DNA of 8,163 nt from a bacterium (GTDB lineage: Bacteria > SM23-31 > JAUVVT01). The position numbers were made by a program, and so were the translations under genes. This document shows, one piece after another, positions 1 to 5,620 of the stretch (position 1 is its first letter; every line of letters starts with the position of its first letter). The notes beneath the pieces were generated by a model that did not search any database, was not told the DNA's origin, and saw only the letters and a program-made list of their open reading frames with translations. The stretch spans positions 1 to 8,163 of the forward strand of contig JAUWXV010000165.1 in assembly GCA_030616165.1 (NCBI GenBank). The letters run 5' to 3'.

Positions 1-2
1 CA

Positions 3-38
3 CTTACTATAGAAGAGGAGAAATTTAGGAGAAAATGA
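3..38 (+). CDS. possible C-terminal tail of an upstream gene (partial)
   Basis: The frame starting at base 3 enters from the left edge open and reads LTIEEEKFRRK before a TGA at 36-38. The charged Lys/Glu-rich ending resembles an ordinary protein terminus. The other two forward frames stop at 10-12 and 26-28. Twelve codons are too few to identify a family or to prove coding, so this is only a likely gene end. No function can be assigned. Confidence 0.3.
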   Translation, partial: LTIEEEKFRRK

Positions 39-74
39 AAATCTTGAATAATCGGTTAAAAATTAATATTACAA

Positions 75-94
75 AATTTAAACTATTTTAAATT
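75..94. repeat. short AT-only inverted repeat in the upstream gap
   Basis: AATTTAAA (75-82) and TTTAAATT (87-94) are perfect 8-bp arms around a 4-base spacer, soon followed by a short T run at 97-100. It could be a weak terminator for the gene that may end at base 38. In DNA this AT-rich, such repeats also arise by chance, and there are no G-C pairs in the stem. The rest of 39-139 shows nothing recognisable. Confidence 0.22.
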
Positions 95-139
95 GATTTT
101 AAAAATTTAGTTAAAATTAAAAATACTTTAAAAATTCTA

Positions 140-168
140 TTGACTTTTGATAAAAAATTAATTAAAAT
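140..168 (+). promoter_or_regulatory. sigma-70-type promoter for the exbB-exbD-exbD-tonB operon
   Basis: TTGACT (140-145) and TAAAAT (163-168) each match the housekeeping consensus at five of six bases and are separated by exactly 17 bases. Transcription would begin near 175, leaving a leader of about 100 bases before exbB. No operator such as a Fur-box-like palindrome was recognised beside it, so iron control is not supported by the sequence. Confidence 0.62.
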
Positions 169-274
169 ATTACGATAAAGTTTTTAGAACTTATTTTTCA
201 GACTTAGTATTTATCAATAATATAGTGGAATAAAATTATCAAATAAAAAAACACTAAATAGGAGGTTAGTTTAA

Positions 275-889
275 ATGGTAAAACTTTTTTATGATGGCGG
301 TCCATTTATGTATCCAATATTATTTCTTTTGATCTTAGGGATATCAATGAGCATTTATAAATTCTGGGCTTTACTCTGGGCATCTATAAATACAAAAAAA
401 TTTCTGAAAAAGATTAAGGCTGCTTTAAGTGAAGGCGGAATTGATGCGGCAACAGAAGTATGTGCAAACACTCGTGGACCTATTGCGTCTATCTTTCATG
501 CAGGTCTTCTTCGTACAAGGAGAGGTCTTGAGCATGTGGAAAAAGCAATTGTAAATGCCGGAACTATCGAGATGGCTTTTCTCGAACGTGGATTGATTTG
601 GCTTTCGACAATTATAAGTATTGCCCCACTATTGGGATTTACTGGAACAGTCGCTGGAATGATAAAAGCGTTCCAGTCAATTGCTGAGGCTAATGAAATT
701 TCACCGTCGATCGTTGCTGGCGGAATATCTGAGGCACTTTTAACAACTTTATTCGGTCTTATAGTGGCTATAATTATTCAGTTCTTTTACAACTTCTTCT
801 TGTCAAGAATTGATCATCTGGTAATTGATATGGAAGAGAGTTCTTCTGACCTTGTTGACAGTCTTACCGAATTAGAGACTGTTAAATAA
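275..889 (+). CDS. exbB: ExbB/TolQ/MotA-family proton-channel protein, probably ExbB
   Basis: This inner-membrane protein forms, with ExbD, the proton-motive-force-driven motor that energises TonB. Three membrane segments are visible, at about residues 12-35, 107-131 and 147-174, with a cytoplasmic loop between the first two. The family core is in the second segment: LLGFTGTVAGMIKAF (119-133), matching the usual LGLLGTVxGMIxxF. The third segment has the typical GGISEALLTT lead-in (149-158). At 204 residues the length is normal. The start is supported by AGGAGGT at 260-266, eight bases upstream of the ATG. ExbB and TolQ cannot be separated by sequence alone. The downstream pair of exbD genes and tonB, with no tolA/tolB/pal, favours ExbB. 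It is the first gene of the operon driven from the promoter at 140-168. Confidence 0.93.
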   Translation: MVKLFYDGGPFMYPILFLLILGISMSIYKFWALLWASINTKKFLKKIKAALSEGGIDAATEVCANTRGPIASIFHAGLLRTRRGLEHVEKAIVNAGTIEMAFLERGLIWLSTIISIAPLLGFTGTVAGMIKAFQSIAEANEISPSIVAGGISEALLTTLFGLIVAIIIQFFYNFFLSRIDHLVIDMEESSSDLVDSLTELETVK

Positions 890-909
890 TTTAATTTAGG
901 AGTTTTAAA

Positions 910-1311
910 ATGCTTGTAGAAAAAAGAAAAACTCATAAAGCAGAAATACCTACTGCTTCTTTGGCGGATATAGTATTTCTTCTTTTGATATTTTTTCTGG
1001 TGACAACGACTATAAATGTTGATAAAGGAATACCTTTACTGCTGCCTGCTGCAGGACAGACAAGGAGTGTGCCGAAAGGGAATATTCTTAATATATTAAT
1101 CAATGATTATGGAGAGGTGCTGCTTCAGGGTGAACCAATTCAGATTCCATATATCCAGAACGAAATAAGGAGAAGAGTTCAGGAAAATGCCAATTTGATA
1201 GTTTCTATTAAAACTGGCAAAAAGACAAAGTATGAGATTTTTATTGCTGTAGTGGACCAGTTGAAATTAGCAGATTTTAACAAAATATCTATAGCCGACC
1301 CAGAAGCATAA
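910..1311 (+). CDS. exbD: ExbD/TolR-family transport protein, first copy
   Basis: This is the second motor subunit: a single N-terminal membrane helix that sits in the ExbB pore, with a periplasmic domain behind it. The helix spans about residues 18-34 (SLADIVFLLLIFFLVTT). Asp20 occupies the place of the proton-carrying Asp essential in E. coli ExbD. A short basic cytoplasmic tail (KRKTHK, 5-10) precedes it. The periplasmic part, 40-133, is of normal size (133 residues total). A TAGGAG at 897-902 lies seven bases before the ATG, and the gap after exbB is only 20 bases, so the genes are co-transcribed. It shares PTASL-DI-FLLLIFF with the next gene, evidence of tandem duplication or an ancient ExbD pair. 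TolR is the alternative name. Confidence 0.92.
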   Translation: MLVEKRKTHKAEIPTASLADIVFLLLIFFLVTTTINVDKGIPLLLPAAGQTRSVPKGNILNILINDYGEVLLQGEPIQIPYIQNEIRRRVQENANLIVSIKTGKKTKYEIFIAVVDQLKLADFNKISIADPEA

Positions 1312-1365
1312 AGAAATTTTAATCTTTGAAACTATAAGAATTTAACAAAGTAAAAAGGTAAATAA

Positions 1366-1788
1366 ATGAAGTTTCAGAAAAAAACTGGGGGTAAACCATT
1401 TGTTCCAACTGCATCTCTGCCCGATATAATATTTTTACTTCTAATATTTTTTATGGTAACTACTGTATTAAAAACGTTTACTGGTCTTCAAGTAAGCTTA
1501 CCCTCCGCGGAGAAGATTGAAAAGTTGGAAAGTCAGAGGCATGTTTCAAATATATGGCTTTCAAGGGATGGAACCATTTCACTTGATGATAAAATTGTTC
1601 CCCAGAGTGAAATAAATGCAATCGGAACACTAATGTATGAGAAAAGAGTTGCTGACCCCCAACTTATTGTTTCTCTAAAAATTGATAAAGAAGTGGAAAT
1701 GGGTACATTAACCGCTGTGCATGAACAATTGCGAAGGGCAGATGCGCTGCGGATAAATTATGCTACGTTGTTTAAAGTGACAAACTGA
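1366..1788 (+). CDS. exbD: ExbD/TolR-family transport protein, second copy
   Basis: This second ExbD (140 residues) has the same architecture: a short basic N-terminus, one membrane helix at about 18-34 (SLPDIIFLLLIFFMVTT) with the conserved Asp at residue 20, and a periplasmic domain. After the helix it diverges strongly from the first copy, so the two probably form a heteromeric ExbD pair rather than being redundant. Paired exbD genes behind one exbB are common in Bacteroidetes-like genomes. The Shine-Dalgarno is weak (AAAAAGG at 1352-1358). The gap from the first exbD is 54 bases with no terminator, so it belongs to the same operon. Confidence in the family is high; the exact partner arrangement is inferred. 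Confidence 0.92.
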   Translation: MKFQKKTGGKPFVPTASLPDIIFLLLIFFMVTTVLKTFTGLQVSLPSAEKIEKLESQRHVSNIWLSRDGTISLDDKIVPQSEINAIGTLMYEKRVADPQLIVSLKIDKEVEMGTLTAVHEQLRRADALRINYATLFKVTN

Positions 1789-1873
1789 AATTCCAGGAAA
1801 CTATTTATAATATTTTTTAGTATAATATATTGGAATATATAATTTAGTTATAATTTTTAGAGGGTGATTTTAT

Positions 1874-2518
1874 ATGAGAGTAAATCCAAAAGTAGATATG
1901 AAAAGGAAATCAAGAAAGATTTTAGAATTAGCTGTCGCAATCTCTATTGCATTACATATACTGATTTTTATTCTCTATCCGAAATTTGAGTTTAAGCCAA
2001 TTGAGGCTGCACAGCCTACTGTACTTGTGAAGGTAGATGAAATTGAGCAGACTGAACAGGTAAGGAGACCCCCTCCTCCAAATGTTCCTGCTGTTCCTAT
2101 AGAATCAGAAGATGAAGATATTGCCGAGGATGTCACAATTGATGAAACAACATTCGACTTTGCTGAGGTTCCTCCACCCCCTCCGCCTCCACCTGAGGAG
2201 GAAGAGGAAATTCCGCCATTTTTGCCACTTGAAGATCAGCCAAAGATTATTGGTGGATATGCAGAATTAAGAAAGTATTTAAAATATCCGGAAGTTGCAC
2301 TGAAAGCTGGAATTCAAGGTGTTGTATATATAAGGGCACTTATTGGAAAAGATGGTTTACCTGAAGAGATTAAAGTAGAGAAAGGGCTTGGGAATGTGGG
2401 CTTAAATGAGGCTGCTGTTGAAGCAGTAGAACACCTAAAATTTACTCCTGCAATGCAGAGAAATAAACCAGTGAAGTTCTGGTTTGCTATAGCTATTAGA
2501 TTCCAGTTAACTGACTAA
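1874..2518 (+). CDS. tonB: TonB energy-transducing protein (TonB1)
   Basis: TonB carries motor energy from ExbB-ExbD to TonB-dependent outer-membrane receptors. The 214-residue protein has a basic N-terminus, a membrane anchor at about 17-35, a Pro/Glu-rich periplasmic linker, and a C-terminal TonB domain at about 130-214. The anchor keeps Ser24 and His28, with the same four-residue spacing as the functionally important Ser16/His20 of E. coli TonB. The linker has PPPP (66-69), an acidic PAVPIE...AEDVTID stretch (72-90), and eight prolines followed by five glutamates (100-112). The C-terminal domain shows the typical YPEVALKAGIQGVVYI start and KFTPAMQRNKPV (189-200). Translation is supported by GAGGGTGAT just upstream of the ATG. 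It is last in the operon and is followed by a terminator. Confidence 0.95.
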   Translation: MRVNPKVDMKRKSRKILELAVAISIALHILIFILYPKFEFKPIEAAQPTVLVKVDEIEQTEQVRRPPPPNVPAVPIESEDEDIAEDVTIDETTFDFAEVPPPPPPPPEEEEEIPPFLPLEDQPKIIGGYAELRKYLKYPEVALKAGIQGVVYIRALIGKDGLPEEIKVEKGLGNVGLNEAAVEAVEHLKFTPAMQRNKPVKFWFAIAIRFQLTD

Positions 2519-2556
2519 ATGTTTTATGTTTAGGATAGTCTTATTGCTTATTGTTT

Positions 2557-2588
2557 AAGGCAGTGTTATATTTACTGCCTTTTTTTTT
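2557..2588 (+). terminator. rho-independent terminator of the exbB-tonB operon
   Basis: The arms AAGGCAGT (2557-2564) and ACTGCCTT (2574-2581) are a perfect 8-bp match around a 9-base loop. An uninterrupted run of T runs through 2588. It lies 38 bases after the tonB1 stop and separates this operon from the second tonB unit. Confidence 0.88.
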
Positions 2589-2649
2589 GAAACATTGTTT
2601 GAATTTACATTGTATAATATTTATGATATTTTATTGTTTTTTTGAATAT

Positions 2650-2676
2650 TTGAATTATTATGTGAATTTTTATAAT
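2650..2676 (+). promoter_or_regulatory. possible promoter for the tonB2-SPOR unit
   Basis: A perfect TATAAT lies at 2671-2676, 37 bases before the tonB2 start. The best upstream partner is TTGAAT at 2650-2655, with a 15-base spacer that is shorter than usual. A promoter is expected here because a strong terminator precedes the gap. In such AT-rich DNA a TATAAT alone is weak evidence. Confidence 0.35.
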
Positions 2677-2713
2677 AAAAATTCTATGTAATTATTTATT
2701 TTTTAGGTATTTT

Positions 2714-3397
2714 ATGTTATTAAAAAATTTTCAAGTTTATAAAGAACCAGAAAGTCCTTTTAAAGTTTCAAAAGCTCAAAGGAAAAATCCGACAGTTGAA
2801 TTCAGGGTTAAAGGAAAAATCCGACTGGAGAAGTCGTTTATTATTTCACTATCTGTTTGTATAATAATACTTTTGATTTTTCCAACATATACAGTTCCGC
2901 CAATTAATACCAATCCGGGTTCAAGTGTGATGGTTTATACAGATGTAATACCACAAACAACTCAGAGCGGTCGGAGGAGACCAAATCCCCCTGATAGACC
3001 GGCGGTTCCAATCGAAGCCGAAGTTGAGGAGATGGCAGAGGATGTTACGATTGATTTTGATGAAATTAGTTTTAGTGACTTGCCCCCAATTCCTGGCAAT
3101 GTTGGAAGGATACCTGATGTTACAATTGGTCCAAGAATGATTAAACAAGTCGTTCCTTCGATATCTGATAAAGATAAAAAAAAGGGAGTTAAAGGGACAA
3201 TAGATTTAAGTGTAGAGGTTGACCCTAACGGAAAGGTTGTAGATGTTATTGTTCTAAAAACTACAATTAATAATCCCGATGTTATAAAATCGGTAGTAGA
3301 AGCAGCGTATAAATCTTTTTTTATTCCAGCAAAAAGAGGCTTAAAAAATGTAAAAGATAGGACTTTTATTAAATATGATATATATTTTTCAAGATAA
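2714..3397 (+). CDS. divergent TonB-like protein lacking the membrane His (TonB2)
   Basis: This 227-residue protein is laid out like TonB: a 40-residue cytoplasmic tail, longer than that of TonB1, a membrane anchor at about 41-59, a Pro/acidic linker, and a C-terminal TonB-like domain at about 137-227. The last shows GVKGTIDLSVEVDPNGKVVDV (158-178) and a final beta strand, FIKYDIYF. The linker shares PAVPIE-E-E--AEDVTID with TonB1 (residues 96-114 here, 72-90 there), so they are paralogues. Aligning the anchors on the following Pro puts Ser45 opposite TonB1 Ser24 but Cys49 opposite His28. The Shine-Dalgarno is poor (TAGGT, 2704-2708). It is probably co-transcribed with the SPOR gene 21 bases downstream. 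It may serve a different motor or receptor set, or be a non-energised structural relative. Confidence 0.82.
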   Translation: MLLKNFQVYKEPESPFKVSKAQRKNPTVEFRVKGKIRLEKSFIISLSVCIIILLIFPTYTVPPINTNPGSSVMVYTDVIPQTTQSGRRRPNPPDRPAVPIEAEVEEMAEDVTIDFDEISFSDLPPIPGNVGRIPDVTIGPRMIKQVVPSISDKDKKKGVKGTIDLSVEVDPNGKVVDVIVLKTTINNPDVIKSVVEAAYKSFFIPAKRGLKNVKDRTFIKYDIYFSR

Positions 3398-3418
3398 ATA
3401 TTTTTTTATAAGTTTGTT

Positions 3419-4120
3419 ATGATTTTTTTAATTTACAAGAGAATAAAATATATTTTATTATTGTCGATTATTATTTACTTTTCTAATTGCACCACAACTA
3501 AGACAACTACCTCCGGCGAATATGTTCCTCCCCCAACTATTAAAGGGAAAGAAGCTGCAGAAGAGGCGGTTGTTAAGGAACCGGAACCTGTTTCAGAAAA
3601 AGTTCCGTCTGTCCCTTTTAGAAAAAAGATAAGTTATAAAATTCAGATTTTTGCCTCTCATAGTAAGGAATTTTCTGAAGACGAAGCAAATAGAGTATTT
3701 ATTAAAATTTCACAACCCGCAGAAGTTGTTCCTTCGGGAGATTTGTGGAAGGTTCAGGTAGGTTCATTTGCAGAAAGGAAAGACGCCGAAATATTTAGGG
3801 AAAAACTTAAAAATCTTGGGTGGAGTGATGCTTTTATTGTTGATGTTGAAGATGAAGGTCTTTCAGGAGTGAAGAGTAAAGGAGAATCATATGAATATTT
3901 CAGCATTCAGGTTCTTGCCTCTGGGAGTAGAACAGAGGCAAGAGATTTGATGAAAAACCTTATTGACTTGGAACTCGAGAATGTGTTTATCGTTTTTGAA
4001 GAGAACCTTTGGAAAGTTAGAGTAGGAAGATTTAATGAAAAGGGTCAAGCTGAAAGATATTTAGAAAAACTAAAAAATATAGGTTTTAGTGATTGCTGGA
4101 TTGTTAGGTCATATGATTAA
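3419..4120 (+). CDS. double SPOR-domain putative lipoprotein
   Basis: SPOR domains bind peptidoglycan, usually glycan strands stripped of stem peptides, in the periplasm. This 233-residue protein has a basic N-terminus (KRIKY), a hydrophobic stretch (11-22) and Cys24 in the context YFSNC, suggesting lipoprotein processing, although Asn at -1 and Phe at -3 are not canonical. A Thr/Pro/Glu-rich linker (25-70) leads to two tandem SPOR repeats, about 74-142 and 162-230. Both repeats contain LWKV-VG-F, then EKLKN-G-SD--IV. The nearest upstream in-frame codon of interest is the tonB2 stop at 3395-3397, so ATG 3419 is the first possible start, but no clear Shine-Dalgarno precedes it. The close spacing to tonB2 suggests a shared transcript and an envelope role. 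No terminator is recognisable after it. Confidence 0.85.
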   Translation: MIFLIYKRIKYILLLSIIIYFSNCTTTKTTTSGEYVPPPTIKGKEAAEEAVVKEPEPVSEKVPSVPFRKKISYKIQIFASHSKEFSEDEANRVFIKISQPAEVVPSGDLWKVQVGSFAERKDAEIFREKLKNLGWSDAFIVDVEDEGLSGVKSKGESYEYFSIQVLASGSRTEARDLMKNLIDLELENVFIVFEENLWKVRVGRFNEKGQAERYLEKLKNIGFSDCWIVRSYD

Positions 4121-4181
4121 TTAGTTGTTTTAATAAAATTCACAAACTCATTATTCATAGAAAATCAAAATGAATAGAATA

Positions 4182-4217
4182 TAATAAATTTTTACTTATT
4201 GAATAAAGAATTTATTA
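4182..4217. repeat. AT-only inverted repeat between the SPOR and sigma genes
   Basis: TAATAAATT (4182-4190) and AATTTATTA (4209-4217) are perfect 9-bp arms with an 18-base spacer. A smaller pair, TATTCAT (4152-4158) and ATGAATA (4170-4176), lies just upstream. Neither is followed by a T run, so neither is a convincing terminator. They could be chance in AT-rich DNA or weak binding sites near the sigma promoter. Confidence 0.22.
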
Positions 4218-4224
4218 GATTAGT

Positions 4225-4251
4225 GGGAACCTTTTAAAAATATATTTTGTT
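4225..4251 (+). promoter_or_regulatory. ECF-sigma-type promoter, probably autoregulatory
   Basis: GGGAAC (4225-4230) is followed after exactly 18 bases by GTTA (4249-4252). The established consensus for SigR-type ECF sigma factors is GGAAT-N18-GTT, and the gene downstream encodes a SigR-like sigma. The GC-containing box stands out in an otherwise AT-only stretch. Transcription would begin around 4256-4260, giving a leader of roughly 50 bases that is mostly the hairpin at 4272-4300. That the encoded sigma recognises its own promoter is inferred from family behaviour. Confidence 0.62.
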
Positions 4252-4271
4252 AATGAAGATATATAAAAGTT

Positions 4272-4300
4272 CCACCTCATTTCAAGAAGAATTGAGGTGG
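4272..4300 (+). promoter_or_regulatory. hairpin sequestering the sigma gene Shine-Dalgarno
   Basis: CCACCTCATTTC (4272-4283) can pair with GAATTGAGGTGG (4289-4300) over 12 positions with a single T-T mismatch, leaving a 5-base AAGAA loop. The right arm contains the complete Shine-Dalgarno GAGGTG (4294-4299), seven bases before the TTG start at 4307. In RNA the ribosome site would be fully paired until the hairpin opens. There is no T run, so it is not a terminator. It could be an RNA thermometer, a protein-binding translational operator, or an intrinsic brake on a regulator that must stay scarce. Confidence 0.7.
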
Positions 4301-4306
4301 TGAAAA

Positions 4307-4888
4307 TTGAATAATAACTCTGGTGACAACAAAAAGGGAAGATTTGAGAAAGAAGCTCTAACGCATATCGATTCACTGTATAATCTTTCTTTGTATCTTA
4401 CAAAGAACTCTGATGATGCGAAAGACCTTGTTCAGGAAACTTATTATAAAGCTTATAAATTTTTTCATCAGTTTCAGAAAGGCACAAGTATAAAGGCTTG
4501 GCTGTTTAAAATACTAAAGAATACTTTTATAAATTTGTATAGAAAGAGGATCAGAGAACCTGAAATAATTGATTATGAAAAGGTCGAATCTTTCATCGGT
4601 CTTATAAAAAATAATAATTTTGATTTTGCACGTTTGGAAGAAGACAACCTTCTGAATAAATTTTTGAGTGACGATGTTGTTTCTGCCCTGAGTCAACTTC
4701 CAGATGATTTCAAAATAGTTATTTTGTTGTCTGATGTTGAAGGATTGTCATATAAAGAGATAGCCGATATTATGGAGTGTCCAATAGGTACAGTCCGCTC
4801 ACGGCTATCAAGAGCAAGAAAAATGTTACAAAAAATCCTTTTAAATTATGCTTTAAAACAAGGGATAATTAAAGGAAAAGAAAAATGA
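4307..4888 (+). CDS. ECF-type RNA polymerase sigma factor, SigR-like
   Basis: This group-4 (ECF) sigma factor, 193 residues, directs RNA polymerase to a stress regulon. Region 2 spans about 15-82, with DLVQETYYKAY (40-50) for core binding and GTSIKAWLFKILKNTFIN (59-76) for -10 recognition. Region 4 spans about 124-177, with LPDDFKIVILLSDVEGLSYKEIADI and IGTVRSRLSRAR (160-171) for -35 recognition. The wording closely follows the SigR/ECF12 group of actinobacteria, which answers thiol stress. TTG 4307 is chosen because a TGA at 4301-4303 blocks any upstream start in this frame, GAGGTG lies at the right distance, and the next in-frame Met is residue 156. Its final codons overlap the anti-sigma start (ATGA). 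The gene is likely autoregulated and translationally restrained. Confidence 0.92.
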   Translation: MNNNSGDNKKGRFEKEALTHIDSLYNLSLYLTKNSDDAKDLVQETYYKAYKFFHQFQKGTSIKAWLFKILKNTFINLYRKRIREPEIIDYEKVESFIGLIKNNNFDFARLEEDNLLNKFLSDDVVSALSQLPDDFKIVILLSDVEGLSYKEIADIMECPIGTVRSRLSRARKMLQKILLNYALKQGIIKGKEK

Positions 4889-5601
4889 ATTGTATGAAAT
4901 GTCAAGAAAATATTACTCCTTATATCGATAATGAGCTCGATGGTAAAACTAAAAGAGAATTTACATTTCATCTTGATATTTGTGAAAAATGCAGTAGTTT
5001 TTACAAATCAGAATATCTGCTGAAATCGTTTGTCCAGAAAAGATTAAAAAAGATTTCGGCACCAGATGATTTAAAGGAGAGTGTCAAAGAAAGTATAAGG
5101 AGTGATTTCTCTTATAAGAAAAACCTTATTTTTAAGAAAAAGATTATTCCATTTATCAGACCTTTGATTGCTTATGCAGCCGCTGCGGTTTTAGTTGTAT
5201 TTTTTGCTACATATTTAATGAGTAAACCCTGGCAGCAAAAAGAGGTGGATTTATCAAAAATTCTTTTACCTGATGATTTTACTTATGTTTCCAAAAGCGA
5301 GAACAAGATTGCCCTTACTGGAACAGTCGTATGTGTCTGCTGTGAGATGGAAAAATCTAGTGCACATACAGCATGTATAAAGTTTGGTCATACGTATGGA
5401 TTAAAGACTGATAACGGGATACTCTGGACTATTATAAAAAATGATGAGGGAATGAAAGTAATCGATCATAGTAATCTTATTGGTACAAGAGTTAAAATTA
5501 CTGGATGGTTTTTCTTTAAGTCTGATTATATTGATCTGGAAAAATTAGAACTCACAAGTTTGACACAATCAGACTCTGAAATTCTTTCTATGAATAAGTA
5601 A
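4885..5601 (+). CDS. membrane-anchored zinc-type anti-sigma factor with external Cys/His domain
   Basis: This probably holds the upstream sigma factor inactive at the membrane. The N-terminal part (about 1-60) is a zf-HC2/ZAS anti-sigma domain, with Cys3, Cys6 and the HxxxCxxC signature His29-Cys33-Cys36, which binds zinc and, in RsrA, loses it on oxidation. A basic stretch (84-92) precedes one membrane helix at about 93-111, predicting N-inside topology. The external remainder (112-238) has LTGTVVCVCCEMEK (144-157), His161, Cys164 and His169, then an OB-like strand pattern ending GTRVKITGWFFF (200-211). Translation starts inside the sigma stop codon (4-bp ATGA overlap), with AAAGGA at 4871-4876 for coupled synthesis. 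Unlike soluble RsrA, the sensor may lie outside the cytoplasm. The external domain's function is unknown to me. Confidence 0.85.
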   Translation: MNCMKCQENITPYIDNELDGKTKREFTFHLDICEKCSSFYKSEYLLKSFVQKRLKKISAPDDLKESVKESIRSDFSYKKNLIFKKKIIPFIRPLIAYAAAAVLVVFFATYLMSKPWQQKEVDLSKILLPDDFTYVSKSENKIALTGTVVCVCCEMEKSSAHTACIKFGHTYGLKTDNGILWTIIKNDEGMKVIDHSNLIGTRVKITGWFFFKSDYIDLEKLELTSLTQSDSEILSMNK

Positions 5602-5620
5602 TTTTGTTTTATAAAATATT

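Noticed and set aside
1789-1873. Internal promoter before tonB1, because TATAAT-like words occur at 1805, 1821 and 1849.
   Set aside because: None has a matching -35 at a workable distance. The gap is AT-rich and the genes on both sides form a coherent operon.
2921-3148. Minus-strand open frame of 75 codons across tonB2.
   Set aside because: It lies wholly antisense to a well-supported TonB domain gene, has no recognisable motif or ribosome site, and is rich in residues typical of a complement-strand shadow.
3395-3419. Stop-codon read-through joining tonB2 to the SPOR gene, since both are in the same frame.
   Set aside because: The shared frame has a one-in-three chance. The SPOR protein begins with its own basic signal-peptide-like sequence, so separate translation is the simpler reading.
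4264-4275. Minus-strand reading of this segment, GTGGAACTTTTA, as a second, leftward ECF -35 box.
   Set aside because: No GTT-like -10 occurs 16-19 bases further left on that strand, and no gene lies in that direction to be driven.
4514-4696. Minus-strand open frame of 60 codons within the sigma factor gene.
   Set aside because: Antisense to conserved sigma region 2 and the linker, with no family features. AT-rich DNA leaves such frames open by chance.
639-5329. A 15-base identity, TTACTGGAACAGTCG, in exbB (639-653) and the anti-sigma gene (5315-5329).
   Set aside because: Both copies encode the same Thr-Gly-Thr-Val in the same frame within unrelated proteins. With no flanking similarity, shared codon choice and chance explain it better than a mobile or regulatory repeat.
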